From contig CAYZMM010000004.1 of the NCBI GenBank assembly GCA_964479535.1, positions 124,001-188,000 of the forward strand: 64,000 nucleotides of DNA. The letters are read 5' to 3'. This DNA comes from S015-6 sp964479535. Its GTDB lineage: Bacteria > Desulfobacterota > DSWW01. This document shows positions 33,315-41,312 of this stretch, in pieces. The position numbers and the translations under genes are program-made. The notes under the pieces were generated by a model. It did not search any database. It was not told where the DNA came from and saw only the letters and a program-made list of their open reading frames with translations. The first letter of the stretch is position 1, and each line of letters starts with the position of its first letter.

Positions 33315-34034
33315 CTATTCATCCTGCTGCCGGGCGTCCTTGATTCTTCGCTTCGTGTGATTGATGTGCTTGGTGATCTTGATTCCCCGTGGACATGCGC
33401 GGGTACATTCGAAGTGGTTCTCACAGGCCCACACCCCGTCCGGATCGTCCAGTACGGGAAGCCGGTCGGCGAACCCGGCGTCCCGGGAGTCCTCCAGAAA
33501 ACGGAATGCGTTCGCCAGGGCTGCGGGGCCCAGAAACTGCCGGTTGTTGTCGAGGATCGGGCACGCCGAATAACAAGCGGCGCACAGGATGCAGTTCGTG
33601 GCGTCTCCGAAGGTGTCCCGCTCCTCCTGCGACTGGACCCTCTCCTTCTCCTCGACCGGCTCTTCATTGATCAGGAAGGGCTTTACAGTGCGGTACTTGT
33701 CGAAGAACTCGGTCTGGTCGACGACCAGGTCCTTGACGACCGGGAAGTGGCGCATGGGCTCCACGCGAATCGTTGCCCCCTCCTCGTCGGCCACGTCCCG
33801 GACCAGGGTCTTGCAGGCAAGGCGGTCCTTCCCGTTGATGCGCATCGCATCGGAGCCGCACACGCCGTGGGCGCAGCTCTTGCGGAAGGCAAGGGTCCCG
33901 TCCTGGAACTGCTTGATCTGCATGAGAACATCCAGGAGCCGATCGGTCGGTTCCGCCTCGACCTGGTAGCTCTGAAGAGCCGGCTCCAGGCCCTTTTCGG
34001 GGTTGGAACGCTGAATTTCGAGCGTGATCTTCAT
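33315..34034 (-). CDS. sdhB: succinate dehydrogenase/fumarate reductase iron-sulfur subunit
   Basis: The 239-residue subunit carries electrons from the flavoprotein to the membrane quinone site. The [2Fe-2S] ligands are in SCAHGVCGSDAMRINGKDRLAC (about residues 54-75), where Asp replaces the third Cys as in E. coli SdhB. The [4Fe-4S] cluster is in CILCAACYSACP and the [3Fe-4S] cluster in CENHFECTRACPRG. The ATG at 34034 (after AAGGAGAAGAGG) lies just inside the 3' end of sdhA. A GTG-started frame at 33303 follows closely, but I do not trust it as a gene. No membrane anchor gene is adjacent. Confidence 0.95.
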   Translation of the reverse strand: MKITLEIQRSNPEKGLEPALQSYQVEAEPTDRLLDVLMQIKQFQDGTLAFRKSCAHGVCGSDAMRINGKDRLACKTLVRDVADEEGATIRVEPMRHFPVVKDLVVDQTEFFDKYRTVKPFLINEEPVEEKERVQSQEERDTFGDATNCILCAACYSACPILDNNRQFLGPAALANAFRFLEDSRDAGFADRLPVLDDPDGVWACENHFECTRACPRGIKITKHINHTKRRIKDARQQDE

Positions 34035-34048
34035 CCTCTTCTCCTTGT

Positions 34049-35785
34049 TCAATAGACCCTCGGCTTCGGTTCCCAGCGGGAGGTGTCCACCTCCTTGGAG
34101 TCGATCTTAACCTCGTCTCCGTCCAGCCTGGCAAGGGTGTGACGAAGCCAGTTCCCGTCGTCCCGGTCCGGATAGTCCTCCCTCGCGTGCGCACCTCGAC
34201 TCTCCCTCCGGTTCTCGGCGGAGGCGGCGGTGAGGAGCGCCAGGTCGAGGAGATTGCCCAGCTCGATCATCTCCAGCAGATCGGTGTTGAAGGTGCCGCT
34301 CCTGTCCTGGACGCGGACGTCCCGGTATTGCCCGCGCAGCTCCTGCATCTTCCCGACCGCCTGCTTCATGTCCGCTCCGTTTCGGTAGATCCCCACCTTC
34401 TCCATCATCTCCACCTGCATCTCTTCCCGGATCGTGCCGGCCTGGGGGCCCTTCTTCCCATCCGTGAGCTCCCGAATCCTGGCCGCCGAGGGCTCCGCAG
34501 GGTCTTTGCCCATGGGGGGCGCGTCCGCCCCCTTCACGTATTCGGCGATGTGCTTGCCCCCTCTCCTGCCGAAGACCACGAGGTCGAGCAGGCTGTTCGT
34601 TCCCAGCCGGTTCGCCCCGTGGACGGAAACGCACGCACACTCCCCCACCGCATAGAGCCCTTCGTAGAGGCCCCCCTTTCCGTCGGATACCACCCGGCCG
34701 TCGATGTCCGTGGGGATGCCGCCCATGGCGTAGTGGGCCGTGGGCTGCACGGGGATGGGCTGCTCTGCCGGGTCCACCGCCAGGTAGGTCTTGCAGAACT
34801 CGGTGATGTCCGGAAGCTTGGAAAGGATGACCTCTTTGCCCAGGTGGCTGGCATCCAGGTGGATGTAGTCGTCGATCCGCTTGTCCCCTCGGATCCCTCG
34901 GCCCGCCCGGATCTCGGTGAGGATCGCCCGGGCGACCATGTCCCTCGGGGCGAGGTCCAGAAGGGTGGGCGCGTAGGTCTCCATGAAGCGCTGCCCCTCC
35001 CGGTTGAAGAGCCGGCCGCCTTCGCCGCGGACCGCCTCGGAGATCAGGATGCCCAGGCCGCGGATGCCGGTGGGGTGAAACTGGTAGAACTCCATGTCCT
35101 CCATAGGCACGCCCCGCCGGGCGAGGACCGCAGGCCCGTCCCCCGTGTTCGCGTAGGCGTTCGACGTTATCTTGAAGATGCGGCCGAATCCGCCGGTGGC
35201 AAAGAGCACCGCCTTCGCCTTGAACACGTGCAGTTCGCTCGTCGCGAGCTCGGCGGCGACCACACCGCCGCACCGGTTGCCCTCGAAGATCACGTCCACG
35301 ATCTGGTACTCGTCGAAGAAGGAGACCTGGTTCTTGATGCACTGCTGGTAAAGGGTCTGGAGGATCATGTGGCCCGTTCGATCCGCCGCGTAGCACGCTC
35401 TCCGGACCGCCGCCTCGCCGAAATTCCGCGTGTGGCCCCCGAAGCGCCGCTGATCGATCCGTCCCTCAGGGGTCCGGTTGAAGGGCAGGCCCCAGTTTTC
35501 CAGCTCGTAGACTGCCTGGACCGCATCTTCAGCGAGCAGCAGGGCGGCCTGCTGGTCCACGAGATAGTCTCCGCCCTTGACCGTGTCGAAGGCGTGCCAC
35601 TCGGGCCTGTCCTCTTCAACGTTGCCCAGCGCCGCGCTGATCCCTCCCTGGGCGGCCCCGGTGTGGCTGCGTATGGGGTAGAGCTTGGAGATGACGGCTG
35701 TGCGGGCCTGCTTGCTCGCCTCCAGGGCCGCAAACAACCCGGAGCCTCCCGCGCCTACGATCACGGCCTCGAATTCGTGTACCAC
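34049..35785 (-). CDS. sdhA: succinate dehydrogenase/fumarate reductase flavoprotein subunit
   Basis: The 578-residue flavoprotein oxidises succinate to fumarate (or the reverse) with covalent FAD. Visible features are the FAD dinucleotide motif VIVGAGGSGLFAALEA, the FAD-attachment His in SHTGAAQGGISAAL, FHPTGIRGLGILISEAVRGEGG, the active-site region TAHYAMGGIPTD and NRLGTNSLLDLVVFGRRGG. It begins with GTG at 35783-35785 after GGGAGGAGTGAC. It is the first gene of sdhAB. Upstream lies only a palindromic gap, not the usual sdhC. Confidence 0.96.
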   Translation of the reverse strand: MVHEFEAVIVGAGGSGLFAALEASKQARTAVISKLYPIRSHTGAAQGGISAALGNVEEDRPEWHAFDTVKGGDYLVDQQAALLLAEDAVQAVYELENWGLPFNRTPEGRIDQRRFGGHTRNFGEAAVRRACYAADRTGHMILQTLYQQCIKNQVSFFDEYQIVDVIFEGNRCGGVVAAELATSELHVFKAKAVLFATGGFGRIFKITSNAYANTGDGPAVLARRGVPMEDMEFYQFHPTGIRGLGILISEAVRGEGGRLFNREGQRFMETYAPTLLDLAPRDMVARAILTEIRAGRGIRGDKRIDDYIHLDASHLGKEVILSKLPDITEFCKTYLAVDPAEQPIPVQPTAHYAMGGIPTDIDGRVVSDGKGGLYEGLYAVGECACVSVHGANRLGTNSLLDLVVFGRRGGKHIAEYVKGADAPPMGKDPAEPSAARIRELTDGKKGPQAGTIREEMQVEMMEKVGIYRNGADMKQAVGKMQELRGQYRDVRVQDRSGTFNTDLLEMIELGNLLDLALLTAASAENRRESRGAHAREDYPDRDDGNWLRHTLARLDGDEVKIDSKEVDTSRWEPKPRVY

Positions 35786-36166
35786 GTCACTCCTCCCGTT
35801 CTAAAGTCTGCTCGGTTGGGCCTCCTTCGTTCCGCTTTCCAGGAATCACGGTTCTAGACATTTGATTTCCCCTTCAGCGAATCCGTTTCATCTTCCGGGC
35901 GGGCACCCTTTCGGCCGCCTGCGGTGCCGGCCGTCTGGTGTCCTGTCTCGGAGATGGCATGACCGAGCGTCGTGCTGTAATCGGGGACAGCCACCGATTT
36001 CCTAAGCCGGATGGACGGTCGACGCAGAGAGGAAATCGGTGGCTGTCCCCAATTACGCCCCGGCGTTCAGGTGGCACAGCTGTGCACCCGTATCTCTGGG
36101 ACAGGAAACTGGCCTGATCCGAAGAGGTGGTGTATGCTGTGCGGAGGTCATTCCCGGAGTGGGACC
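35786..36166. other. gap between sdhA and the metallophosphoesterase genes
   Basis: No gene is evident. In particular, no hydrophobic frame fits an SdhC/SdhD membrane anchor on either strand. The gap holds the GGGGACAGCCAC-type palindrome at 35978-36055 and must contain the divergent promoters for sdhA (minus) and the gene at 36167 (plus); I cannot point to clear -35/-10 pairs. Confidence 0.5.
35978..36055. repeat. REP-like palindrome, GGGGACAGCCAC type, long loop
   Basis: Arms of 26 bases (35978-36003 and 36030-36055) are complementary with one mismatch and share GGGGACAGCCAC with the element at 23515-23567. The next bases of each arm differ (CGATTTCC here, TCATTT there), so the two are family members and not copies. 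Spacer is 26 bases. Confidence 0.8.
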
Positions 36167-37600
36167 ATGTCACCGAGAGATTCCCTCAGACTCCAACCCC
36201 CCAGGTTGCACCTATCCCTGGCGCTCTTCGCAATCCTCTCCACCTTCGGCTGCCGTCCGGACGAAGGTCCGCGCCCTTCCAGGGGACGTTTCTTCGAGGT
36301 GGCTGAGGTCGTGGGCGTCGTCACCGATTCGTCGGCCGAGGTGTTCCTCCAGCTCGACGCCGACGCCTCCCCGGGCTTCTCCTTCAAGATGGGCTACGAC
36401 ACCTTTCCTCACCCTTACGACCGCAGCTACCCTCTGGAAACACCGGTACAAACCGGCAGGGGGCCGGGCGAAAAGGTCGTCTTCTCCATCCCGGACGGAC
36501 TGAATCCGGACACGAAATACCACTACCGAATCGCCTACCGGCGGTCTTCCGGTGACCCGTGGGTCTGGCGCCCCGAGGGAGGCTTTCACACGCGGCGGGA
36601 CCCGGGGTCGCCTTTCCGGTTCTGCGTGATCACGGACTTCCACGATTCCACCCCGCCTGCGGACCCCCGTGTCGTTCGCATCGCCCGGAACGTGGCCGAC
36701 GACGAGCCGGACTTCGTTGTCTCCCTGGGGGACATGATTCCGGTGAGCGACCAGGGCACGGGCAATCCTCCGAACTGCGGCCTCACCTATCTGGCGTATT
36801 TCGGCTTCGGCGAGCAGGCGGCCTCCTGGGCTTACGTGCACGCACTGTCCCGGATTCTGAACGCCTTCACCCCTTCCGCCATGCTCGTCTGGGTCAACGG
36901 CAACCACGAGGGCCTGGCCGGATACCTTTCCCGGTGTGCCGAGTACGGCTGGACCCTCAGGGAAAGGAAGAAATACATTCCCCTCCTGGACCACGCGGAG
37001 CCGAACGGATTCTTCGGGGACCTGGTCTGGGGGGATGTCCACATCATCTGGCTGGATCCGCTGGCCTTCTCGACCTACGATCCCTACATGTCGAACCGTC
37101 CGGAAGGCTATGCGCTCGGAGAGGAGCAGCAAGACTGGCTCGAGGAGACACTCGCCGGGTCCACTTCGAGGTGGAAGATCCTCTTAGCCCACACCCTCTT
37201 CGGCGGGGGAGGCCCGAACTTCGGCTGCATGCCCGGCAGGTCATACGCCCGCGGCAACGCCAATTACGTCGATGTTCCCGGCACCGACCAGATCCACATC
37301 CAGTCCCTGATGGAGGCATACGGGGTGAATGCCTATTTCTACGGGCACGACCACATGTACTCCGTGTCCGAGTACGGTGACAGCGGCGTGAAGTACGTCC
37401 TGGCCGGAACGGGCCATGAGAGCGAGTGGACCGAGTGTCTGGAGGACCGCTACGCGCCCTGGGAAGTGATCCTGGACGAGGTCGGGCACCTGCGGGTGGA
37501 TGTGAACACGGATTCCATGGTCATCCACTACATCCGGGCGGCGCTGGACGAAACGAACGCCGAGCTGCTGGCCACCCACGAAGTCGTTTCCTCCCCCTGA
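36167..37600 (+). CDS. metallophosphoesterase lipoprotein, first of a tandem pair
   Basis: The 477-residue protein has a lipoprotein-type N-terminus (lipobox near FAILSTFGC, Cys about residue 28). An N-terminal Fn3/Ig-like domain follows (VVGVVTDSSAEVFLQLDADASPGFSFKMGYD...DTKYHYRIAYRR), as in purple acid phosphatases and PhoD-like enzymes. The calcineurin-like metal site is complete: DFHDST (in place of DxH), LGDMIP, VNGNHEGL, AHTLFGG and YFYGHDHMYS. The enzyme should hydrolyse a phosphomonoester or diester at the cell surface. The ATG at 36167 gives a proper lipoprotein signal; an upstream ATG at 36134 is possible. It is followed by a close paralogue. Confidence 0.87.
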   Translation: MSPRDSLRLQPPRLHLSLALFAILSTFGCRPDEGPRPSRGRFFEVAEVVGVVTDSSAEVFLQLDADASPGFSFKMGYDTFPHPYDRSYPLETPVQTGRGPGEKVVFSIPDGLNPDTKYHYRIAYRRSSGDPWVWRPEGGFHTRRDPGSPFRFCVITDFHDSTPPADPRVVRIARNVADDEPDFVVSLGDMIPVSDQGTGNPPNCGLTYLAYFGFGEQAASWAYVHALSRILNAFTPSAMLVWVNGNHEGLAGYLSRCAEYGWTLRERKKYIPLLDHAEPNGFFGDLVWGDVHIIWLDPLAFSTYDPYMSNRPEGYALGEEQQDWLEETLAGSTSRWKILLAHTLFGGGGPNFGCMPGRSYARGNANYVDVPGTDQIHIQSLMEAYGVNAYFYGHDHMYSVSEYGDSGVKYVLAGTGHESEWTECLEDRYAPWEVILDEVGHLRVDVNTDSMVIHYIRAALDETNAELLATHEVVSSP

Positions 37601-37626
37601 CCCGCACATTGCACGAAGCCTTCCGG
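37601..37626 (+). repeat. copy of the CCCGCAT/C-TTGCACGAA element at a stop codon
   Basis: CCCGCACATTGCACGAAGCC starts directly after the stop of the preceding gene. The same core begins right after the AsmA stop (13969) and recurs at about 11209 and, inverted, at about 14145-14166. It appears to be one half of a dispersed palindromic repeat. Confidence 0.55.
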
Positions 37627-37636
37627 TACGACGGCA

Positions 37637-37684
37637 TATTCTCGCCAATAAAAGTTGTTCACCGAGAATAAAATGTGATATAGA
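37637..37684 (+). promoter_or_regulatory. promoter with inverted repeat before the second metallophosphoesterase gene
   Basis: TTGTTC (37655-37660) and TATAGA (37679-37684) are 18 bases apart. An inverted repeat TATTCTCG (37637-37644) / CGAGAATA (37663-37670) overlaps the -35 and spacer and may be a regulator site. Confidence 0.5.
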
Positions 37685-37772
37685 ACCGTATCCTCCTGAC
37701 GGATGCAGCATGCCGGGCACCGCCGGGACAGGGCACTCCATGAATCGAGATAGAAGGCGCGAGGAAAGAAGG

Positions 37773-39182
37773 ATGGAACGAGGCGAAGTGCGGCGGTTCT
37801 TCTGGTCCTGCTTTTCCTTTTCCCTGCTCGGCTTACTGCTGTCGGGCTGCCCCCCCTCGGAGGTGCCGATCCCGGTGGGCGAGATCGTCGGCATGGTCAC
37901 GGACACCTCGGCCGAAGTGTACCTGCAGGTGGGCGCCTACTCGTCGTCCGGGGCCTATTTCAAGATGGCCTATGACACCTCCTCCCACGAAACCGACCGG
38001 GACTACCCCTTCGAGACGCCCGTACAGCCCGGCATCCGCAGCGGGGGGAGGATCGTCTTGTCCGTTCCGGACGGATTGACGCCGGACACCCGGTACTATT
38101 ACAGAATCGCCTACAAGAACTCCGTGGCAAGTGACTGGATCTGGCGTCGGGAAGGCTCCTTCCACACGCGCCGGGACGCGGGTTCGCCTTTCCGTTTCTG
38201 TGTCGTCAGCGACTTTCATCTGGTCACCCCCCCCTTCGCGGAGGTGAAGTCCCGGATCGCACAGAACGTGGCGGCGGACGGTCCCGATTTCGTGGTGAGC
38301 CTGGGGGATATGCTGACCTACTGCAGTCAGGGCGCCGGGAACCCCTTGCAGTGCAACCTCGCATATTTCCAGTTCGTCCTGGGCGGCCGAGAGGCCACGT
38401 TCCTCGCCTATGCGGATGCGATTTCCCAGGTCCTGAACGAGTTCACCGCCTCTTCGATGCTCTTGTGGGTAAACGGCAACCACGAAGGGCTGGCCGGATA
38501 CCTGATGCCGTGTCTCGAACGGGCATGGATCCTGAATGCCCGAAGACACTACCTACCCCTGTTCGATCATGCCGACCCCTACGGATTCTATGGGGATCTC
38601 GAGTGGGGAGACGTCCATATCCTTTGGCTGGACCCGCTCGCCTTCTCGACCTATGACCCCTACCAGGCGGACCTGCCGCAGGGCTACACACTGGGAATAG
38701 CCCAGAGGGAATGGCTGTCGGACACGCTCGCCGCGTCCACGTCCAGGTGGAAGATCATCTTCTCGCACACCCTGTTCGGCGGTGCAGGCCCTGACTTCCC
38801 CTGTGCGCCGAGGGGAAGCTATGCCCGCGGGAATGCGAATTTCGTCGACACGCCCGGCACGGACCAGATCTACATCCAGTCGTTGATGGAAACCTACGGC
38901 GTAAACGCCTTCTTTTACGGGCACGACCACATGTACTCGGTTTCCGAATACGCGGACAGCGGCGTGAAGTACGTTCTCGTCGGAACCGGAACCCTGAGCG
39001 GGTGGACGAGTTGCCTGGCCCCCTACTACCAGCCGTGGCCCGTGATCAAAGACAGCGCCGGGCATCTTCGCGTGGATGTGAATGCGGATTCACTGGTCGT
39101 TCACTACGTGAGGGCGGCCATGGACGAAACGAACGGCACCATCCTGGCCACCCACGAGGTCGTTCTGCCTTCGGCCTTTTAG
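37773..39182 (+). CDS. metallophosphoesterase lipoprotein, second of a tandem pair
   Basis: The 469-residue paralogue of the preceding gene shares its whole architecture: lipoprotein signal (FSLLGLLLSGC), Fn3/Ig-like domain, then the metallophosphoesterase core with SDFHLVTPP, LGDML, VNGNHEGLAGYL, SHTLFGG and FFYGHDHMYS. Long stretches are identical in both (for example DPLAFSTYDPY and GVKYVL), so a recent tandem duplication is clear. They differ most in the signal and in surface loops near the active site. The ATG at 37773 follows GAGGAAAGAAGG; in-frame ATGs at 37740 and 37710 would add a charged stretch before the signal. Own promoter at 37655-37684. Confidence 0.87.
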   Translation: MERGEVRRFFWSCFSFSLLGLLLSGCPPSEVPIPVGEIVGMVTDTSAEVYLQVGAYSSSGAYFKMAYDTSSHETDRDYPFETPVQPGIRSGGRIVLSVPDGLTPDTRYYYRIAYKNSVASDWIWRREGSFHTRRDAGSPFRFCVVSDFHLVTPPFAEVKSRIAQNVAADGPDFVVSLGDMLTYCSQGAGNPLQCNLAYFQFVLGGREATFLAYADAISQVLNEFTASSMLLWVNGNHEGLAGYLMPCLERAWILNARRHYLPLFDHADPYGFYGDLEWGDVHILWLDPLAFSTYDPYQADLPQGYTLGIAQREWLSDTLAASTSRWKIIFSHTLFGGAGPDFPCAPRGSYARGNANFVDTPGTDQIYIQSLMETYGVNAFFYGHDHMYSVSEYADSGVKYVLVGTGTLSGWTSCLAPYYQPWPVIKDSAGHLRVDVNADSLVVHYVRAAMDETNGTILATHEVVLPSAF

Positions 39183-39223
39183 GGGTGCCCCCAGATGGCA
39201 CAAGGCCTCTCAGGCCCTGCTCT

Positions 39224-40024
39224 CTAGGAATAGGTGGGCTTCTTCTTCTCGAAGAAGGAGGCGACCGCATTCGCGAAATCCGGCTGGGTAAGCAGGTGGG
39301 CCTGCCTGAGGCTTTCCATGTCCAGGGCCTCGCCCGCGCTCATCTGGTAGGCGTCGTAAACCGTCTTCTTGGCAACGCCCATGGACCGGACCGGACCGGC
39401 GGCCAGCTTGCGGGCCCACGCACGGGCCCTGTCCATGAGCTCATCTGCAGGGTAGATCCGGTTGACCATGTTCAGGCGGAGGGCCTCCTCGGCATAGACC
39501 GAATCGCCCGTGAAGATCATCTCCATCGCCTTCTTCAGGCCCACGATCTTCGGCAGGATATAGGTGGAGCCGCCGTCCGGAATCAGGGCGATGTTGATGA
39601 AGATCTCGATGAACCGGATCCTGTCCGATCCGAGGGTGATGTCCGCGTTCAGGGCGAGGCTGAGCCCGAAGCCGGCCGCAACACCGTCGACAGCGGCAAT
39701 GACCGGTCGGGGAAGGTTGTACACGGCGTTGGAAAGCCGGTGGTAGGTGGTCCGGATGTTTGCGTCCAGTTCCTTCTCGGTCTGTGCCCCTCCCCGTAAA
39801 ATCTTCTCGTGTCCTGTCTGGGAAAGGTCCGCCCCTGCGCAAAAGGCCCCTCCTGCACCGGAGAGGATGACGACCCGGGTTCCGTCTTCCTCCGACGTCT
39901 CGAGCTGTTCGGCCATACGAAGGGCATTGGCCGAGCTCAGAGCATTGCGCTTGTGCGGCAGATTGATCGTAATCGTCTTGATCCCGTCTTCAAAAGAAAC
40001 CAGTATCTCGTCCTTTTCCCTCAT
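39224..40024 (-). CDS. enoyl-CoA hydratase/isomerase family protein
   Basis: The 266-residue crotonase-fold protein hydrates or isomerises a CoA thioester. Oxyanion-hole segments are SGAGGAFCAGADLSQ and AAVDGVAAGFGLSLALNADI. The active-site loop reads IALIPDGGSTYILPKIVGLKKAMEMIFTGD, with Asp where hydratases often have Glu, as in delta3,delta2-isomerases. So isomerase activity is as likely as hydratase. The frame runs open to 40393, but the ATG at 40024 follows GGGGAGAACCGTAAG and gives the standard length. It is divergent from the NTPase gene. Confidence 0.9.
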   Translation of the reverse strand: MREKDEILVSFEDGIKTITINLPHKRNALSSANALRMAEQLETSEEDGTRVVILSGAGGAFCAGADLSQTGHEKILRGGAQTEKELDANIRTTYHRLSNAVYNLPRPVIAAVDGVAAGFGLSLALNADITLGSDRIRFIEIFINIALIPDGGSTYILPKIVGLKKAMEMIFTGDSVYAEEALRLNMVNRIYPADELMDRARAWARKLAAGPVRSMGVAKKTVYDAYQMSAGEALDMESLRQAHLLTQPDFANAVASFFEKKKPTYS

Positions 40025-40133
40025 CTTACGGTTCTCCCCTGGACTGCCGGTGCGTTCTCGAGGTATGTAATTCTTGTAACCTTTTGGTGGGTCCGAATCA
40101 AACGGATGGACCCCATCGACGGGGGAGGATCCT

Positions 40134-40715
40134 GTGACGAGCGAAGGAGAGGGGCACGCGAATCCGCTGCGCATCCTTCTGGCCGGAAGCCGGAGATCGG
40201 GCAAGACAACGTGCTGCATGGCCGCCGCCCGCATGCTGCGTGCGAAAGGGCTCCGCCCGGGAGGGGTGGTCTGCCCGAGGCTGGTGGACGATTCCGGCGA
40301 GGTCATCGGCATCGAGGTCCTGAATCTGCTGGAAGATCCACCCTCCCGGGAAACGCTGGCCCGAACCGACCGCAGGCTGGACGGCCCGAGCACCGGGGCG
40401 TATCACTTCTCCGAAAGGGGCCTGTGCTTCGGGCGGGAGGCCCTGGAGGCCGGGGCGAGACTGGGGGACGTGGTCTTCGCGGACGAGCTCGGCCCTCTCG
40501 AGATGCGGGGCGAGGGGTTCTCGAACCTCATCGGGCTTTCCCGAAGCCCTTCCACCCCTCCGATGATCATCGTCGTCAGGACGGATCTGGTCCCGGCTGT
40601 GCGCAGGGAACTGGCTCCGTTGCCGGCCACGATCATCCCCTTTGCGTCTTCGCACCCCGGGGAGACCCCTGCCCGGATCCTGGAAGCCCTGGAAGAATCG
40701 TCGCCCACTCCTTGA
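40134..40715 (+). CDS. THEP1/DUF2478-like nucleoside triphosphatase
   Basis: The 193-residue P-loop protein has Walker A GSRRSGKTT (about residues 18-26) and a Walker-B-like element VVFADELGPLEM, characteristic of the NTPase-1/THEP1 group. Some of these (DUF2478) are encoded in molybdenum gene clusters. The gene begins with GTG after GACGGGGGAGGATCCT. It ends eight bases before the ModE-like box at the promoter of the regulator gene, so it is adjacent to, and perhaps functionally part of, the transport locus. A role in metal-cofactor handling is inferred from context. Confidence 0.78.
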   Translation: MTSEGEGHANPLRILLAGSRRSGKTTCCMAAARMLRAKGLRPGGVVCPRLVDDSGEVIGIEVLNLLEDPPSRETLARTDRRLDGPSTGAYHFSERGLCFGREALEAGARLGDVVFADELGPLEMRGEGFSNLIGLSRSPSTPPMIIVVRTDLVPAVRRELAPLPATIIPFASSHPGETPARILEALEESSPTP

Positions 40716-40745
40716 CAGCAGCGCTATAGTCGTGTAAGCATAACG
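40712..40745 (+). promoter_or_regulatory. promoter of the ModE-like gene overlapped by a ModE-type box
   Basis: TTGACA (40712-40717) and TAAGCA (40735-40740) are 17 bases apart. CGCTATA (40722-40728) and ATAACG (40740-40745) are separated by 11 bases, the same spacing as the outer half-sites of the E. coli ModE consensus (CGCTATATA-N6-TATATAACG). A bound regulator would cover spacer and -10. Confidence 0.7.
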
Positions 40746-40816
40746 CCCTGCGGCCCGTACGGTGGGCGCCTCCTCACCAAGAGGGCTGCCCGTGAAAACG
40801 AACCCGAGCATGCCGA

Positions 40817-41242
40817 ATGGGTGGAACCAGGGACGCGACACAGAAGGTCCGGGAAGGTCCGCGCACAGACTCCGAAGGCAGCAGTGAAGGCCTGGAAGCA
40901 CTGGGCGAAGATCTCGAGATACGTGCAAAGGCATGGATCACGGCCGGAGACGAGACCTTCCTTGCCTACGGCAGGATCGTTCTTCTCGAGAAGGTTCGTG
41001 AGTCAGGTTCGATCTCGGCCGCGGCCCGGGCGCTCGGGATGAGCTACCGCAGAGCCTGGTGGCATATCGAGACGATGAATCGCCTGGCGAAGAGGCCACT
41101 CGTCGAGACGGCGGTCGGAGGGAAAGGGGGCGGGGGAGCACATTTGACGGTCGAAGGAGAGGAGGCGATACGCCTTTACCGCACCCTTGACCGGAGTGCC
41201 AAGTCCTTTGAGGAAGAAGTCAAGAAGAAGCTCAGCGGCTGA
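40817..41242 (+). CDS. ModE-type (LysR-like winged helix) regulator
   Basis: The 141-residue protein is the DNA-binding half of ModE. The diagnostic segment FLAYGRIVLLEKVRESGSISAAARALGMSYRRAWWHIETMN is followed by GGKGGGGAHLTVEGEEAIRLYRTLD. It lacks the C-terminal molbindin (MopB) domains, so molybdate would have to be sensed otherwise. Stand-alone ModE domains of this kind occur in many anaerobes as molybdate-responsive regulators. The first 35 residues are not conserved and the ATG at 40817 has no clear ribosome-binding site, so the true start may be downstream. Boxes before this gene and before the ATPase gene fit autoregulation and control of the transporter. Confidence 0.86.
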   Translation: MGGTRDATQKVREGPRTDSEGSSEGLEALGEDLEIRAKAWITAGDETFLAYGRIVLLEKVRESGSISAAARALGMSYRRAWWHIETMNRLAKRPLVETAVGGKGGGGAHLTVEGEEAIRLYRTLDRSAKSFEEEVKKKLSG

Positions 41243-41266
41243 CGAAGGGGGCGTTTTTTTTGGCAT

Positions 41267-41290
41267 CGTTATACCCGAAAGGACATAACC
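41267..41290 (+). promoter_or_regulatory. second ModE-type box, before the transporter genes
   Basis: CGTTATA (41267-41273) and ATAACC (41285-41290) are separated by 11 bases, equal to the spacing of the box at 40722-40745. It lies 22 bases before the ATG of the ABC ATPase gene. The CGTTATA...ATAAC core fits the known ModE half-site. Confidence 0.65.
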
Positions 41291-41312
41291 TTGTGCCACG
41301 GCGGGTCCTGAG

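Noticed and set aside
36134..36166. Earlier ATG for the first metallophosphoesterase
   Set aside because: It would place charged and Cys residues before the lipoprotein signal; 36167 gives a normal lipobox distance.
35874..36173. 99-codon minus-strand frame that might have been the missing sdhC
   Set aside because: It has no hydrophobic helix and crosses the REP-like palindrome; not a membrane anchor.
40746..40810. Possible molybdenum-cofactor riboswitch in the leader of the ModE-like gene
   Set aside because: Only about 70 bases with one moderate hairpin (GGGC-GCCTC...GAGGGC-GCCC); the conserved core of that RNA class is not found.
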